DNA from: Viscum album
Taxonomy: Eukaryota; Streptophyta; Magnoliopsida; Santalales; Viscaceae
Assembly (NCBI GenBank): GCA_963277665.1
Contig: OY728122.1
Span: 2,125,752,024 to 2,125,816,023 of the forward strand
Reading direction: 5' to 3'
Length of the DNA stretch: 64,000 bases
Notes under the pieces: model-generated
Database searches by the model: none
What the model was told of the DNA's origin: nothing
Seen by the model: the letters and a program-made list of their open reading frames with translations, nothing else
Shown here: positions 1-14,162 of the stretch, in pieces
Layout of the letters: each line of letters starts with the position of its first letter
How positions within the stretch are numbered: position 1 is the first letter of the stretch
Made by a program: the position numbers and the translations under genes

Positions 1-1990
1 TTATCTTTCTTACATAAATTATTTGTTTTCATTTCGTGATCTCAATTAATTTGAAAAGATAGAAATTGGTTTTATTCATGTTTATTTTAGGAACAATATT
101 TTTGAAAATGAAAAAAAAACATGCATATGGTTGAAAAAAATAAAAAATAATAGAGAATACAAGAAGATAAATAATTTTTTAAAAAAATCAATTGAGTGTA
201 TTTTTTCAAATGTCATTAAAATACAATTATAATTTATAGATCATGATTTTCATTGAATAGTGGAAAAAATATTCTAATTGATCATGATGTAAATTCTTGT
301 ATTATCTATAAATTATCAATACTTATTTTTGATCATTTTTATTTTAATACAAATTACCACCAACTCTTTACCATAAAATAGCTATTTTGAATTTCCTCTT
401 CATTAGTGTGTTTTAATTTTTAATTAATAGATTTTGATATTATGAAAGCATATAGATAGTTTTCATATACCCAATATTGATTAAAACTCTAATTAAATGA
501 TATTGTGTAATAAGTGAAATACATTTTCTGTATGGTAGATCATAAGGGACCATATTTTTCAAAAATATTCTAACTAATATTAGTAGAAGAGGATATTAAT
601 TATTAATTTCAGTATTATGGGAGTAATGACATTGTGACACATGATTTGATGAATTTTATAATTATTAAATTTTCATTTATAATATTATGTTTATGTCAAT
701 TATGAATTTATTATTTACCTATTAATCTATATAAAATATTTTTAGATGGTGATATTTTTATTGGGATAATAAAAACATAATGTGTGGGGAAATTTGATAT
801 CTTAATTTCTCCATGAATTTAATTCATAATTTTCATTATTAATTGAGACTGCTGCACCCATATTATTATTGTTTTTTATAGTTTTTGGAAAAATTAATCC
901 TTTTTGTAAAATTAGATATGATTTGAGATGTTTTATAATAGAAAGGAAAAATCATTGTGTATTTGAATCCATTATGAAATATCTATTTTGGAAAGAATAA
1001 AAATAATAATTTTAAAAGTAATAATGTATTAGTACTTAATATAATAACACAATTATTATATATGATTGTACATTTGAAATATTTTATAAATTATAAACTT
1101 TTCACTAATGAAATCCATAATTTCATGGATATCAATAATTAAGGAATGGAGTGTAGTGTAACAATTCAATAAACCATGCTAATCTTTCCAATCGAATATA
1201 CATTGTGGGTAGCGGTGAATTAAGGTTTGTTTATTTTAAATGATCATTCCCATAAATAAATTTTCATGATTATCCTAAACTAACTTTTATCACCCCAATG
1301 AAAAATTAACGAAACAGAGCCTAACATTAGGACACATGTAATTCTTACTTCATTCATTCTACATAGTTTACATAAAAAAACAAAAAAATAGTGTCAATAT
1401 CTATTAATTATAAAAAGGTCACCACATGATCATTAAACATCATAGTGGTATATAGTTCACTATTCTCCCTAAAATCAAAATCTCACTAAGCATCCAAGTG
1501 AATCATCGATCTTCCATAAACTATGAATATATTAGGGAAGCTCATCTAATAAATTTAACGAAATTTGATTCAAACTCACAAATTTTGGTATCTTAATACC
1601 ACCAAAATAGAAGTAATTTCAAAATATATATATTAATTGGATTTTGGTTGACCATCACAAGTGTGAGTATCAACAATTTCATTTCAATTTTTGTCAAATT
1701 TTGACTAATCAAGGTTTTTTCCTTTAAATATCAAAGTCCATATAGATATAAACACATCACATATTAGATATGAGAACTTAAATGGAATAAAAAAAATATA
1801 TACAAGGAAAAAAGTTATCATTATATAAATTACTTGTGAAATTACCTTATCTATGTATAATTTTCTATTTTAAAAGAACTCAGGAATACTGGATGAGAAA
1901 AAAAATCACAATTTCATATAAAACTCCATATATTTATTTAATTTAATCTTATGTTATAAAAAATTATTACAGATATTCCTTTTTGGGGCC
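1..1990. other. AT-rich intergenic DNA, no gene recognised
   Basis: Very AT-rich sequence with many A and T runs. No reading frame of useful length and no recognisable transposon protein on either strand. The sequence ends where the left LTR of element E begins. It may be old transposon DNA decayed beyond recognition, but nothing visible proves that. Confidence 0.5.
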
Positions 1991-2147
1991 TGTACTCCAT
2001 ATGGTGTAATTCGTGCCTCTATATACCCTAAAGGATCTCAACTAGATGTGAGGGCCTATTAGGTGATAGTGGTGGAGACTATCCCATATTGGTTAATAAT
2101 AATAATGGAAATTGTAAATAAAACGCTATAGAAGTACTCATCCACAC

Positions 2148-3744
2148 CTAGAAAAACATATATAAAACAACATTAGTAACAATACCAAGGTCAAAATGAT
2201 ATACATACTAGATAATATCAAAATATAATCAATATCCTATATAATAATGAAATTTAACCCATGCGATTATTGTATATGAACATAAGAAAAAATAATAGAG
2301 GATCACTAACTTAGCTCAGAGGTGCCGCGTGGTCTATCAACTAGGAAGCTTGACATTCATCCCTTCCACCCATGGTGGATCCCTACACATTAAGATCCAG
2401 ACCACGAGCCTATCCCATTACATAAATTCAACTCCCTCAGGTATACATACATATTTAGGGGAATATAAAGAGTGTGATTATGAACTTAGTTACCCACCAT
2501 CAATGTGTTCTTATATTACATCCTTACACATACTAGTGTATGGAAAGTGTAATTAATAAGAAACTACTCACACATGACATAAGCAGCTTCCAATGTTCTC
2601 AACAACCCCAAGCGTTCCTTTACATTCCTTAGAAGATTAAAACGTGTAATTATTCATACATGGTCATTTATACTTGATAAACCCTATTTCTCCAAACCAT
2701 TTCCATACCATAGGACATCACATGCCATCCTTTACAACATATACTAAATTTCATGAAACTCTAACTTCCCATCACCACACCCACAAATATATTATATGTT
2801 CATGAGAATTATGTTTAATAAATCAATAATATAATGGTTGATAAAAATCCCAAGGTACAAAGATATTCATCCATTGACAGTTCTATCCCTTTATCACTAA
2901 TAAGATGGTGAGCCTCAATGCCAATATGAGGGTATCACACACCATCCCATGTTACCTTCAACAAGGAGGACATCCTCCGATCGGAAGGTAATCAACATCC
3001 CCTATGAATGTATGTTTTTGGAGGAATCCACTGACTTAGTGTGGTTAAAATCACCACTCAATATCCTGATCATGTGTGAACATGACCCCAATAGTGTTTT
3101 CAGAAAAACACAGTTAGCATAAATTCACCTACCAATCGAAGAAACACATTTGGCAAACAACCATCACCACTTTCAAAAAATGTCACCTATTATTATCATT
3201 TTTCATCACGAAACTCCTCAACATGATTATTCTTATAACCTTAGATCTAGTGATTTTGATCACCCACGATCTTTTGGTTCATTTCCTACACGTTCCCACA
3301 TAACCCACATACCTACTAGATCAATTTAAATAAATTACATAACTAAAAAAATGTCCTACTAAACCAAAAGAGAACCTATTTTACCACTTCATTTTTAGAA
3401 CTATATCAAGAATACTTTACCACACATGTGTGTTCCCCTCAACAACTCAAATGTTCAATAGAAAAAGAACAATATAAATCGATCCCACCAAGACATTTCC
3501 ACTCATTCCAATTTACTACACATAACCTAAACACACATATAAATTACGAGAAATCTATAAAGAACCAATGTTGTTATTTAGAACCATTACCCATCTAGTA
3601 TATGCCTCTAATTTTAGTCGAAATGAACGAAAATGAGGAATTAGAAAAACTACATAGAAAAAAGGACTTAAGACCTCTCATGGAAATAATAATCCAAATG
3701 AATAGATAAATAGAGAAAGTAAGAAAGAGGACTCAAAGTCTTAC
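2148..3744 (-). other. Intron-like segment within E 3' LTR
   Basis: Minus strand: the donor-like CTTG|GTAAGA is at 3744 and the acceptor-like ATGTTTTTCTAG ends at 2148. A TTACTAAT branch-site-like motif lies about 30 nt before the acceptor. The other E LTR keeps the acceptor (TTTATATTTCTTAG, minus strand, at 7351). The same architecture recurs in elements A-D. Splicing itself is inferred, not shown. Confidence 0.4.
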
Positions 3745-3836
3745 CAAGAGAGATCTAATTTCACAAACATCAGTTGAATAAAAAATGGTAGGGGTGAAAA
3801 ATCTAAAATACTAGGTGAGAGGGAATGATGAGATCC

Positions 3837-3850
3837 CATTTATAGTAGTG
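3837..3850 (-). promoter_or_regulatory. TATA-like box in E 3' LTR
   Basis: On the minus strand the sequence reads CTACTATAAATGG, a good plant TATA box, about 95 nt upstream of a splice-donor-like GTAAGA. Position within the LTR suits a Pol II promoter. The right LTR has a diverged counterpart near 8990-9050 with no equally good box. Confidence 0.45.
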
Positions 3851-4398
3851 TGTGGAAATTGGAGGATACAAATAAGGCTAAATGGTTAATTGAATGGTGG
3901 GTAAAATCATCATTTCGCACAATTTAAATGGGTTTGTGGTTATTACATATGGTTTGTCTGACCTTGTTCAAACCATTTTGACCAACTATCCAAATCCCAC
4001 CCACACATGGATTGGCTCATGGTTAGAGTAACCATGCACCAGCTGATTGTTACACTTGGAAGTTTATTATAAAGGTTTCACATGGTTTTGATCCCTATAG
4101 TTAGTGTTTTGAAATTTTTTTGGCCCCCCTATTGGGACATATAGTTGACGTTTATTGTATTCAATAACCATTCACCTCTATTTTCCTTCCTCAAACCAAG
4201 TTTTCACAACTAGTTTCCCCCAAAACACAACAAAACTCCCAAGGAACCATCCATTCCATAAACCTTGAGGAAAAAAATATTTGGTTAAAACTAATTGAAA
4301 TCCATTCTCAATCATAAATTCAATTTTTTTACTCCCATTAATATAAAGCTAAAATTCCATTAGAATATTTAACTTAATCAAAACATGTGGTCATACAA

Positions 4399-4412
4399 CC
4401 TCCTTGCCATAC
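4399..4412 (-). other. Polypurine tract of E
   Basis: Minus strand reads GGCAAGGAGGT immediately before the LTR start TGTATGACC. Purine-rich tracts here prime plus-strand DNA synthesis in LTR retrotransposons and fix the LTR edge at 4398. It is imperfect, so confidence is moderate. Confidence 0.5.
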
Positions 4413-7206
4413 GATATCACATACCTAAGCTGTGTTTCCATTTTCTTACCCAAGTTCTTTCACCCTGTCTGCATGATCATCCCATTATCCAGATTCCCAT
4501 ATTATGATACAATAACAAACATATCCATATCATTTACAAATAAACTAGCCTATCACAACCACCAAATCATTGGTATGACCCCTTTTGCAATGCTCATGAT
4601 TTTAGGAATCACCTACCTAGTCAGTTACTGACTAAACATTAAATATTTTTATTTTCCCACACTGACCATTCCCCGCTGACATGTACATCTCTGTGATCAC
4701 ATGCCATAAATTATGAATCTCATCATAATATCTTTTTACACCAAAATCACACATGATGCCAATAAGGTCCAACATTACAGCCAATAAACCTAAATACATT
4801 ATCATAAATAATTACCACAAAGGATCCATTAATCCAACACATATCATAATAATAATGAATCATTATAGAGGATATCAAATTAACCATCACCTGGATAATT
4901 CAACTAAAACACATATATCTCATTGTACTTTTTCAATTGTAAAAAATAAACAACCATGTACATGGAATACTTATAACTATCGTTGGATCCCATACCTTCT
5001 ATAGAACTAGAAGACTATCTATATATACCAAGCCTAATATCGAGGTGCTTGATTATTATCCTCCCAATAGAGATATACCCACTACCCTTGACTAATCCAT
5101 GGTCCTAGTAACCTTCTTATTTCCACCTATATTTATATCCTAAATACAAAATACCGGTACATACCCTGGTCCTATGTCAGATACCTATGTCTAACCTTGT
5201 CACTGACCGCCATCTATCCAAGTTTTCATCTAGAAGATCCTCTTCAAATGACGCATTTGAAAACATTATTGATATAGTTTTTATGTTACACACAATATTT
5301 CTGAACATTACATAACTACATAAAATAGAAGCAGAAATTCATTGATTCAATCGTCCAAGGCCTAGAAAATACTCTGAAATTACTACCCTAATGCACCCCC
5401 ACCCAACCTCACTTTTGGATACCTATAGTCGTGCTACCTATCTCGCATGAAACTTCTGCCAATATAAACATTTCCATATCCTCCATGTTCCCTCATATAA
5501 AAAATAATGCATCAATACCTTTTAGATTGAGGTTAACATGAATATGTTAACCAATAGCATAATGGAATTCCAAAAACCTTCCTCTAAATGTACCACTATA
5601 GAAATCTCATCTCATTACATAGAGGTTGAAAAATATGATTGGTCCATGAGCCTCCTGGCATTGTCAATGACCAATGTTTCATACTAATACATGATCATAA
5701 AATCATGACCATTATATTACTTTATTATATTCCAGAATAAATTATAATATAATATTGACATAATTTAATTCCATTCTTGTCCCTAATCCCTACCTTCATG
5801 TACCTTTACATCAAACAAGTTCTTTTTATGTCCCCTCAACATATAAGTGGTCATATTTACACTTTGACCTAGGGGTGTCTCAGTCAAATCATATTTTGTC
5901 TACAATAAATCTATACAAAACTCTAACCCCTATGGTACACCCTCAACCTAAAACAAATTGGGTTCTATTACTAAAATTCCATCATCATATATTCTATAGA
6001 AAACTCATCCCCCTGTGATCACCGATGAATATTATGAATAACCAGAACAAAATATTCCATGATCATGTCATCCAGCCATGACACAATATTTACTCTCTAA
6101 TGTGGGTATCCTACCTACCTCAAAACCTCTTTTTGGGTCATGCTCAAAAAAACCCTTAGGGGCCTCATCTTTTCATATCATGCCTATATCATATCTCCAC
6201 CCTCCTAATTCTCTATGGGAGACCTTCTCGGTGGAACCACCCTGATAAAAAAATCGATTATCAAAACTAGTAATAATAATCTAGATATAGAAAACGGGGA
6301 ACACTATAATAGGAAGTAAATATCACCAAGAATACTCTTACCTACGACACATGTACCACATAACATTTTTCCTCATTCCACCAGCAATAATAGAGTCATT
6401 CATCACATATCTTTCTCATACGAAACCACCAATTTGAGATGGATGGGTAAGATACTACCAAGAGGATATAAAAGAAAACACTATTTAAACTATGTTTGAA
6501 ATTTTAAACAATCCAACCCATTTAATATATGAATACCCAATGGTTCATTTTTAGTAGATATGCATTTAGATATATAGGATTTCATTCCAAATATATAGCA
6601 TAACACCCTATAAGATTCTATTTAAACACCATTTAACTGACATTCCTCATTAACTATTTATATTCACCAAAATAATATCCCACCCCTTTTCCTTTATAAA
6701 TCCAATGCCATCCCCTAGGTAAGTTGATTAGAGTTCCACCAAAAGAGTATGTATGAAGACAACATTTATCCTAATTTTTACATATTTAATACCTTACCCC
6801 CTTATTTAAATTCAATATCCCAAGCACCAATAAAAAGTAAAAACATATTTCATGTGAACCTGTGATCTGATAATGATCCATGAATGATCACTAATAGAAT
6901 CTTGGGAATATTGAAAAAAATATTAATATAAGATACTACCTAATTTAAAAAAAAATAACTCTAATGTAATAATAAAAATTAGAAAAACAATATTTGATTC
7001 CCTGCTTAAATGAAATCCAATTCATGCATGTTCACGATAAACACATGAGACAACTTCCATCTGATGGTATAACACATTATTAATAATCTAATATACCATA
7101 TCCCAATTTTTATGGAAACATTTAAATAATTTCCTATTTCAAATTCATAAAATCTTGACTGGTATCCACATAACCGGTGTTCCAGAATGATGCACAACAT
7201 TTCCTA
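4413..7206 (-). pseudogene. Decayed interior of E with a possible Gag start
   Basis: Minus-strand interior of E. Around 6240 the frame reads VVPPRRSP, like the basic MPPRR start of many Tekay-type Gag proteins, and is followed by stops. A purine-rich tract and LTR edge close the left end. I could not recognise protease, RT or integrase with confidence. At about 2.8 kb it is far short of a normal interior, so internal deletion plus heavy mutation is likely. Open stretches of 60-100 codons on both strands here look like chance frames. Confidence 0.4.
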
Positions 7207-9588
7207 TGGTACACTTCCCCATAAATCAAAGGATTCTTAATCAAAATGTGGGGATATTGGGTTATGATGGGGGATATAATTCCTTATTAGTAAATTATTA
7301 TAATGTTGATAGTAATAACAAACCTATGGAACCACACAACTATAATTTTCCTAAGAAATATAAAACAGCAGCTGTAATGAGATAATGGAAATCCTATTAT
7401 ACATACTAGGTAATATCGATATTTCTTGACTATCATACATTAGAATGAAATATATCCCATGGGCCAATCATATATTAATATAAGAAAAAATATTTAAGGG
7501 TCACTAGCTCAGATTAGCGGAGCCTCCTAGGCCATATACTAAAATCCATGCAATTCATCTCATGCACCCACAACATAATCCTTCTCAATAAAATCAAGAC
7601 CACCAACCTATTACCATTCCATAACTCAAATCCATAAAGTCTACATATGGCCCAAGGGGACCATGTAGGGTGTGATTATTATCTATATTGGATACCACTA
7701 ATGTGTTTCTATACTATATCCATACATATACCATTGTATAAAAAATGTATATATACTTAAAATTAATACACATCACCTAAGATTCCCCCATTTTTTTCAA
7801 CATCCATAGGGGAACATATACCCACCTTAACCCACAGCATAGTTGATGGATTCATCTATGGTCAGAAAAACTAAAATAACCATCAATATCTCATCTATAT
7901 CAATACCATGTGAGATCACATGACAATAGTGATAATGTTTACATCATGTTAAGAATCTCTTCCCCGTGGTACACCAATAAAAATGTAACAATTCTACTGT
8001 AATTATATTTAATGAATATTTCATAACTTTATAGCTTGATGACCCAAGGCATGGTGATATTAACCTTTCATATTCCCGAACCTTTAGCCCTAGCATCCTG
8101 ATGAGCCTCAATCCCATTCTGATGGTATCACACACAATCCCACATAGATTCCTACACTGAACACCTCCCCCATTGTAATGGTCATCACCATCCACTACCC
8201 CAATATGTTTATTGGGACCCCACTGATATATATTAGTCAACACGAACTAAAGGGGTCCTGATATTTTGTGCACATGACCCAACAAAACTATTGACCATTC
8301 TCGGTGAGCGGAAATTCACCATACAACCAAAGCCACACCTCTGGTTAAAATTCATCACTACCTAAGAATGATGTCCCCAAATATCTTCTTTGGTCATCAC
8401 CAGTTACCTCAACATGAATAACCTCATCACCTCATTTTTGGTAATTAACATCACCCATGTTCCCTCAATTCATGCCCAACACAATCCCCTAGAAACCACA
8501 TATACAAAGGCTCTATTTATATTAATTACCTAAATAACAATACCATTCCTAAAAAATACATATCATCATTTCACATCTCCCATGCCATACCTGGCTTAAG
8601 AAGACTTCACTTCACATGTGAGTCCCCTTTTTAACCATCCCTGGTAAATAGAAAATTAGGAACAATATAAACCGTTCTCACCCAAAATAGCATACACATG
8701 GATATTTAGAATACATAATATAAACAAATGTATAAATTAGTAGAAATATAGGAACCACCTACCACATGATTAGGAATTTTTACACATTCACTAGCTCATA
8801 TTACTCGAGCTAAAACAAGTGAAAATAATGAATCATGCAAATTCACTAGAAATTGGGAATATAATGTTGTAGATAAAGAACACTCCAAATTGTGATAGAA
8901 ATAAATATTGGAAGTAAAAGAAATCATATACTTATATATATGTATATAATGGACCTGAAAATTCATGAATCTGTCCCCGTATATAGGAGAAACAATAAAG
9001 AGTAGTGAAGAGGGTTGGAGGAGCTCCCATAGTTGGATGGGAATGAAAATTTGAGGAAACAAATGAGGCCTTGGGGTTAAAAAATAGATTTATAGAATAA
9101 TCATTTGATGATTTTTAAGGTGGCCTAAGGTTACGCCACAAAAAATTATTGTCATGCACCAATCATGTACACACACTATCCAAATTCCCCCATTTACATC
9201 ATGTATCATATCTGAAAAAACTATTAGCGATATGTGTATTTCACATTTAAATTTATTGGGGAGGTTTAGAATCTTCCTGATTATTTTTGTTTGTGGTTTG
9301 AAAAACCATGTGATACCTCTAAATGGATTGACGGTTGAGGTTCACCTTTACCATTAACCAGGTATTAATAGTGCATCACCCTTGGCCTTTCTAAAACCGT
9401 GGATTTTATTGCGTGATTCACCCAGAACATAACTAAATTCTTGGGAATCCCTCTATCACTAACTCCCCATCCAATGAAACATTAATATAGTTTTAAAACT
9501 CTCGTTAATCCATTACCTTGTAATTTTAAAACTGCTCAAAACAAACGTCATTTGGGAAATATCATTCAAAATAGCATGTATTGTCACA
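7207..9588 (-). repeat. Element E 5' LTR
   Basis: Second copy of the E LTR (minus strand), length 2.38 kb against 2.41 kb for the left copy. The minus-strand start TGTGACAATACATG..TTTTGA pairs with TGTATGACCACATGTTTTGA of the left copy. The acceptor-like TTTATATTTCTTAG is conserved at 7351-7365. The open frames at 7944-8243 and 8796-9062 lie inside this LTR and resemble no known protein. Confidence 0.65.
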
Positions 9589-10466
9589 TTTAATTTGTTC
9601 TTAAACTAAATAATTATACTATAGAACAAATGATATATATTCCCTATTTTATGATTCCAAGAATGATACTTGAGAACATCATCAACCACTCTATCATTTT
9701 CCAAGAGTCCTGGTCACCAAAAATCCATTTAAATCATTATACTATAACAAAAAAATTTAGAAAAACATCTATTTTAAATCAGATAAAAATAATTATGACT
9801 ACAATAGATGTTAAATGTATGGAACTAATATCAGTTCTGAAAATAATGTAAAAATCCACATTCAATTTTAGTTTTTATAATATATAATTTTTTTGGTATG
9901 AAAAAAATGTGGTATGGAGAAAGATTTTATGGTTGGTATTGTAATAAGAATAATGAAATGGTGGTGTATCATCTTTTAAATCTCTTAGAATACAATTCCT
10001 TATTACATTTAATATAAACCCCAATAGTACCAATAATATAAAATAGTATAAAACATAAAAACATTCTCAAATAAAAAATTAATACATAATAATTTTCCAA
10101 GACAATATAGAATTAATAAAATATTCGGAATACATAAAAATTATAAATGAAACATATTAAATAGTTTTTAAATAATATATGATGGTGGCTCATGTATTAT
10201 ACTAAATATGATGATACAACATATAAAATTTAAAAAAAATAATAAAAAAATTTATATCATTGACAACACCAAATATATTTTTTTAATTAGAGAGTAATAA
10301 TAGAACTAACCATGTGAAAATCACTCACCATTAAAGGAATGATAATCTAAAAATTAACCATAAAACATAATAAAAAAATTAAAAACCTAATTTTTTATGA
10401 TTATTCTTCAAGTATGAATAAAAAAGATTAAAATAAGAAAACACTATAAATATATGAAATAAAAAA
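9589..10466. other. AT-rich spacer between E and H, no gene
   Basis: Very AT-rich. The 73-codon frame at 9630-9851 has low-complexity composition and no recognisable domain. No transposon motif seen. Confidence 0.5.
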
Positions 10467-11665
10467 GTGTAATACCCAAGACCAAATTGTTGTAGGAAAA
10501 CCCTAACTTTCACACAATGAAAACTCTAAAGAGACTTTTTTAATAATAATATTTATAGTTTTAATTTCTCAATTATAGAATTTTATTATATAAATATATA
10601 ATTCATTTCTGTAAATGTGATAAATATATTTTCTTATGATTATTTTTTTTTTGGTTTTTATAAAAACATTATTTTATGTGCACATATGCTAAAATTAATT
10701 TTACTTTAATATGTTTTTTAAATAATGGAATTTATATTTCGCATCATCGGGTGAAAATTATTTATAAATTACAATCTTATATGTAGTCCTTGATCATATA
10801 TTATAAAGGATAACTATTTATTATCACTATAAAAATAAAGACTTTTTTAAAATAAATAATTTTTAAAGTGTTATTTTTTTCTATATAAATAAATTTGATT
10901 AATATTTATTAAAATATGACTCTAATATGTGGTTTATATATATAAAATACAGTAAACACTCATTAAATTTATAATTAATGAGAAATAATAATAAAAACAT
11001 AGAATATATAAATGAAAATTTAATATTAAAAACGATATTTATCATATTTTTTGATTTATTTTAATAGTTAATTGTATTATATTTTTAAATTAATTTACTT
11101 TAAATGGATTAAAAATATGAGTTTATTTTATATAAACATTATAATAAGGGTTGTCTTATTTTATTAGTAGTAAAATGTTTACCATGGTTAATTTTTTATC
11201 TTGTCTTATGAGGGTAAATGTGTAAATGATGTATCTCGAATTTTTAATAATTAATAGGTCACATAGAACTTTTAGAAATCATTTTTAGGTAAAAATTCCA
11301 TTCCCACATGTCTCGCTTACCGTCTCTCTACATAATTTCATAAATTCACCAATTCCACTAAAATACCATGTTATTCAATCCATACCGCTTATATAAGTTC
11401 AGTTTCTAGTAACAAGCCACTCTTTTTCACCTATAAACATAGCTCATTAACACCCATTCACACATTCAACTCCATACCATAGGCATTTATAATTATGTTT
11501 ATTTTTCAACCCCTTATAATTACCTTTAAAATATTTATTATGATTATCATTATCCGTCCCAATCTTTATGAATAAACATAGAAAGGTAGGGTTTCTCCAT
11601 CTCAAACTATTATTTTTTAGACATGTTCTTAATTATCCACCTAAATTCAATTACATCAGCTATAG
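10467..11665 (+). repeat. Element H 5' LTR (3' part lost to insertion of A)
   Basis: Begins TGTAATACCC, a decayed TGTAACACCC start typical of long-LTR chromoviruses. It aligns with about 24240-25330: shared blocks include ACACTCATTAAA../ACACCCATTAAA.. and AATAATAATAAAAACA (10960 versus 24690), ATTCCCACATGTCTCGC versus CATACCCACATGTCTCAC (11300 versus 25030), and ACATAGAAA..GGTTTC (11580 versus 25300). It is cut at 11665 by the start of element A, and its 3' remainder is not found beyond A, so it appears deleted. Confidence 0.6.
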
Positions 11666-13790
11666 TGTAACATCTTGTTAAATGTTTTCAGTTAATCCTC
11701 CAAAATAGTCTTTTTTCATACATTGGTTGGGGCCTATTTTGGTTTTTTTGGATGAAATTTGGTGAATTTTGGAATCCCTTTGGGATATGAATAGTTGGAA
11801 AATGATTAGGGAAACCCATATTGTTTTTCCAATAAAACAATGTTCCCTTTTATGGTTATATAGACGGGAGAACATGGTTTTTCTAAACAGTGCGACCAAA
11901 ACATCAAAACTGTGTCCCCTCCAGAATTTGTAATTTCAATGGATGTTGAGTGGTTATTCAAAATCTTGCACCTGCTAAGGATTAACAGTTCACTCTAGAT
12001 AATAGTGGTGAATTGTTTGGGTGCACAGTTGGGATAACCATGTGTCCCTCTCCTGAAACCTGTGCATACGAGATTTAATTATTCAAAAAATAATTATAAA
12101 ATTTCCAAGGACCTTATTTATGATTATTAATTTTCCTACTCGACCCTAATATGATTTTCTAGGGTTGGGAAGGCTCCATAGTGGTGATTTTGGATTATAT
12201 AACCTCCTCCCATGGAAAATCAAATTATTAGTGGAAGATATGATACATCATCAAGTAAGTGGATCTCATCTCTAATCACATCCTTTGATATTACCTTCAT
12301 TAATACTTATATTTTAATGGTTCATCGAATATTGGATAGATCTAAACTACTTTTGATAAGATATTGATTTTGGGAATGATTTCAAGATCTCTTTTAACTA
12401 AGATCTATGTTAGAATTACTATTTAGAGTGTTGATCATTTGATTTCCAGGATTAAAGATATGTAATTTTTTTATCTTTTCCATGTAATTAAATCAATAAT
12501 TTTCTTGATTTTTTCAAATGACATCATATTGATTTATAAAAACATTATTTGAAGAGATTGATTATTGAGTTTGAATAATCCTAGAATTTAAAAAAATCCC
12601 AATTCATATGGAATTGGAATTGTTGGGTGAATTTTGAAATTGATGGAATTCATGAAATTATTTGAGAATTATTTTTAGAAAAAATGTATTAGATTGGAAT
12701 GTTGAAAGAAAATTACTAGTTTAATATTGAATTGGCATGGAATGATTAAAATATCTTTTTTTGGTTAGGAAATTGAGTTGAAATATTGAAACATATAATT
12801 GGGAAATTGAATTATAAATGAAGATTTATTTGAAGAGAAATTATTTTCCCATTTTCTATTGATTTTTAGAAAACATGTGATCCTTGGTGGTTAGTGGGTT
12901 ATTTGGGACAAGAACACTACTATATCTAACTCATATTAATGATTTATGATTTAAAGCCAAACAAAAACCTTGTTTAATATTATCGTCCTCGATGGGTGTT
13001 GATGACACCAATTCATCCAATGTCTGAGGACATGTTTACGTGTACTTATCCACGTTCAGAAATATGTTATGTGAGAGGATTCAATAACTAGAAATTAATG
13101 TATTATAGGGTAGATGATCATGGTTCTTGAATGGATTGGTTTTTATTTTATATCACATTGGTTATACAAATATTCTATTTATGCCAACTGATTTATATAA
13201 ATTCTTTTATATTTAATGTTTATTTAATATATATTGGAAACACGTCCCATATTTTGAAAAGAAGGCATATTTTGTTTAAAAAATGTAAATGAAATGTCAT
13301 GCCATGCGTTTTTTTATTTAAATTGATATAATTTTTGTTCAATATAATTTTATCTATTATGGAACACATGGTAAGACCCTACTAGGATTTATATCTAACA
13401 CTCTAAATTTACCATTGATATCTTTTGGAATTATTATACTAGTTCATTGAAAAGGAAAAGATCCACATGGAGGTGGTGCATGATCATGGTAATTTTAGCT
13501 TAGATTAATTGTCATTACCATTTGATATTTTATCCACTGGTTACATATAATGATTGATTTTATATTGTTATATATTGAGTAATTTTTTGATGTTATACAT
13601 TTGGGTTTTTTATAATAATTTGTTTTGTAGTAAATTCTCTAATTGTATTGTTGGGCATACTGACTTGTAATATTTCATCTTCCTTTGTTTGTAGCTAATT
13701 AGTTCCTTCACTGATCACATGTAATCGAGGTTCTATCCACACACCCATGGGTATCAGGAACCCCGTTATGTCCACGTTAGAACTATCTCA
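11666..13790 (+). repeat. Element A 5' LTR
   Basis: Starts TGTAACATCTTGTTA and ends ..AACTATCTCA directly before the primer-binding site. It aligns with 18695-19385: AGGGTTGGGAAGGCTCC (12161) versus AGGGTTGGTAAGGCTCC (19158), and GGTTCATCGAATATTGGAT (12319) versus GGTTCATCACATATTGGAT (19321). Length 2125 bp. It contains a donor-like CAAGTAAGT at 12252-12260 and an acceptor-like CTTCCTTTGTTTGTAG ending at 13694. Confidence 0.85.
12255..13694 (+). other. Intron-like segment within A 5' LTR
   Basis: Near-consensus donor A|GTAAGT at 12255 and a pyrimidine-rich acceptor TTTGTTTGTAG ending at 13694, with a branch-site-like TACTGAC about 35 nt upstream. An ATG-started frame (MENQIISGRYDTSS) runs into the donor. 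The 3' LTR keeps a donor-like ATATGTAAGA at 19258 but has lost the ATG and the acceptor half. Splicing is inferred. Confidence 0.4.
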
Positions 13791-13803
13791 GGTATCATGG
13801 TAC
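13791..13803 (+). other. Primer-binding site of A
   Basis: GGTATCATGGTAC follows the LTR end directly. It resembles TGGTATCAGAGC, the site complementary to the 3' end of initiator methionine tRNA that plant LTR elements commonly use to start minus-strand synthesis. A few changes from consensus are present. It fixes the 5' LTR end at 13790. Confidence 0.65.
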
Positions 13804-14162
13804 TAGAGAATCGAGGATGGTTTAAGATAAAGTTGTATTAATATTTTTGTTTAATTATATTTATTTCAAGACATTCAGTAGTTTTGGATGATTTTTTAGG
13901 ACTTATGAGGTATTTATGTGTGAGTTCCTAATCAGATCTCGTCATAATGAACCTTAAGTCACCACGTGTGTTTGAGATTTTTATTGGTAGAAATAATTAG
14001 ATATGATTTTAACTATTTATATTATACTAATTTGGATTGGTTGAAATCTGGATCATGACAACTTATCCGTTAGTGTTTATTTTTCTTTTTCACTTATTTT
14101 ATTTTGTAATTTTATTAATCTTATGATGATTTTAGTGTTGTTTATTGTTTTTTTGTATCATA

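Larger units (their letters stand above)
1991..4398 (-). repeat. Element E 3' LTR
   Basis: Minus-strand copy of the E LTR; it aligns along its length with 7207-9588. Clear shared blocks are the region around 2210-2320 versus 7400-7520 (CATACTAG..AATATC, ATAAGAAAAAATA, GGATCACTA/GGGTCACTA) and around 3850-4010 versus 9000-9190. It contains a TATA-like box (3837-3850), a donor-like GTAAGA (3743) and an acceptor-like TTTTTCTAG (2148). The two LTRs are strongly diverged, so the insertion is old. Confidence 0.7.
1991..9588 (-). mobile_element. Element E: decayed Ty3/gypsy-like LTR retrotransposon
   Basis: Two direct repeats of about 2.4 kb (1991-4398 and 7207-9588) flank a 2.8 kb interior. Read on the minus strand both repeats begin with TGT and a shared CACATG/TACATG..TTTTGA stretch (TGTATGACC at 4398, TGTGACAAT at 9588), and a purine-rich tract lies just outside the left copy. 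The interior is too short for a full gag-pol (usually 4.5 kb or more) and only a possible Gag start is readable, so large deletions are likely. No target-site duplication was found at the estimated ends. Superfamily assignment is inferred from LTR size and the Gag-like start. Confidence 0.7.

Noticed and set aside
4404..5004. Two open frames of 75 and 83 codons on the plus strand
   Set aside because: They are antisense to the minus-strand E interior, have low-complexity His/Ile/Asn-rich composition and no domain.
7944..8243. 99-codon open frame on the minus strand
   Set aside because: It lies wholly inside the E 5' LTR, has no recognisable domain, and the matching part of the other LTR does not keep the frame.
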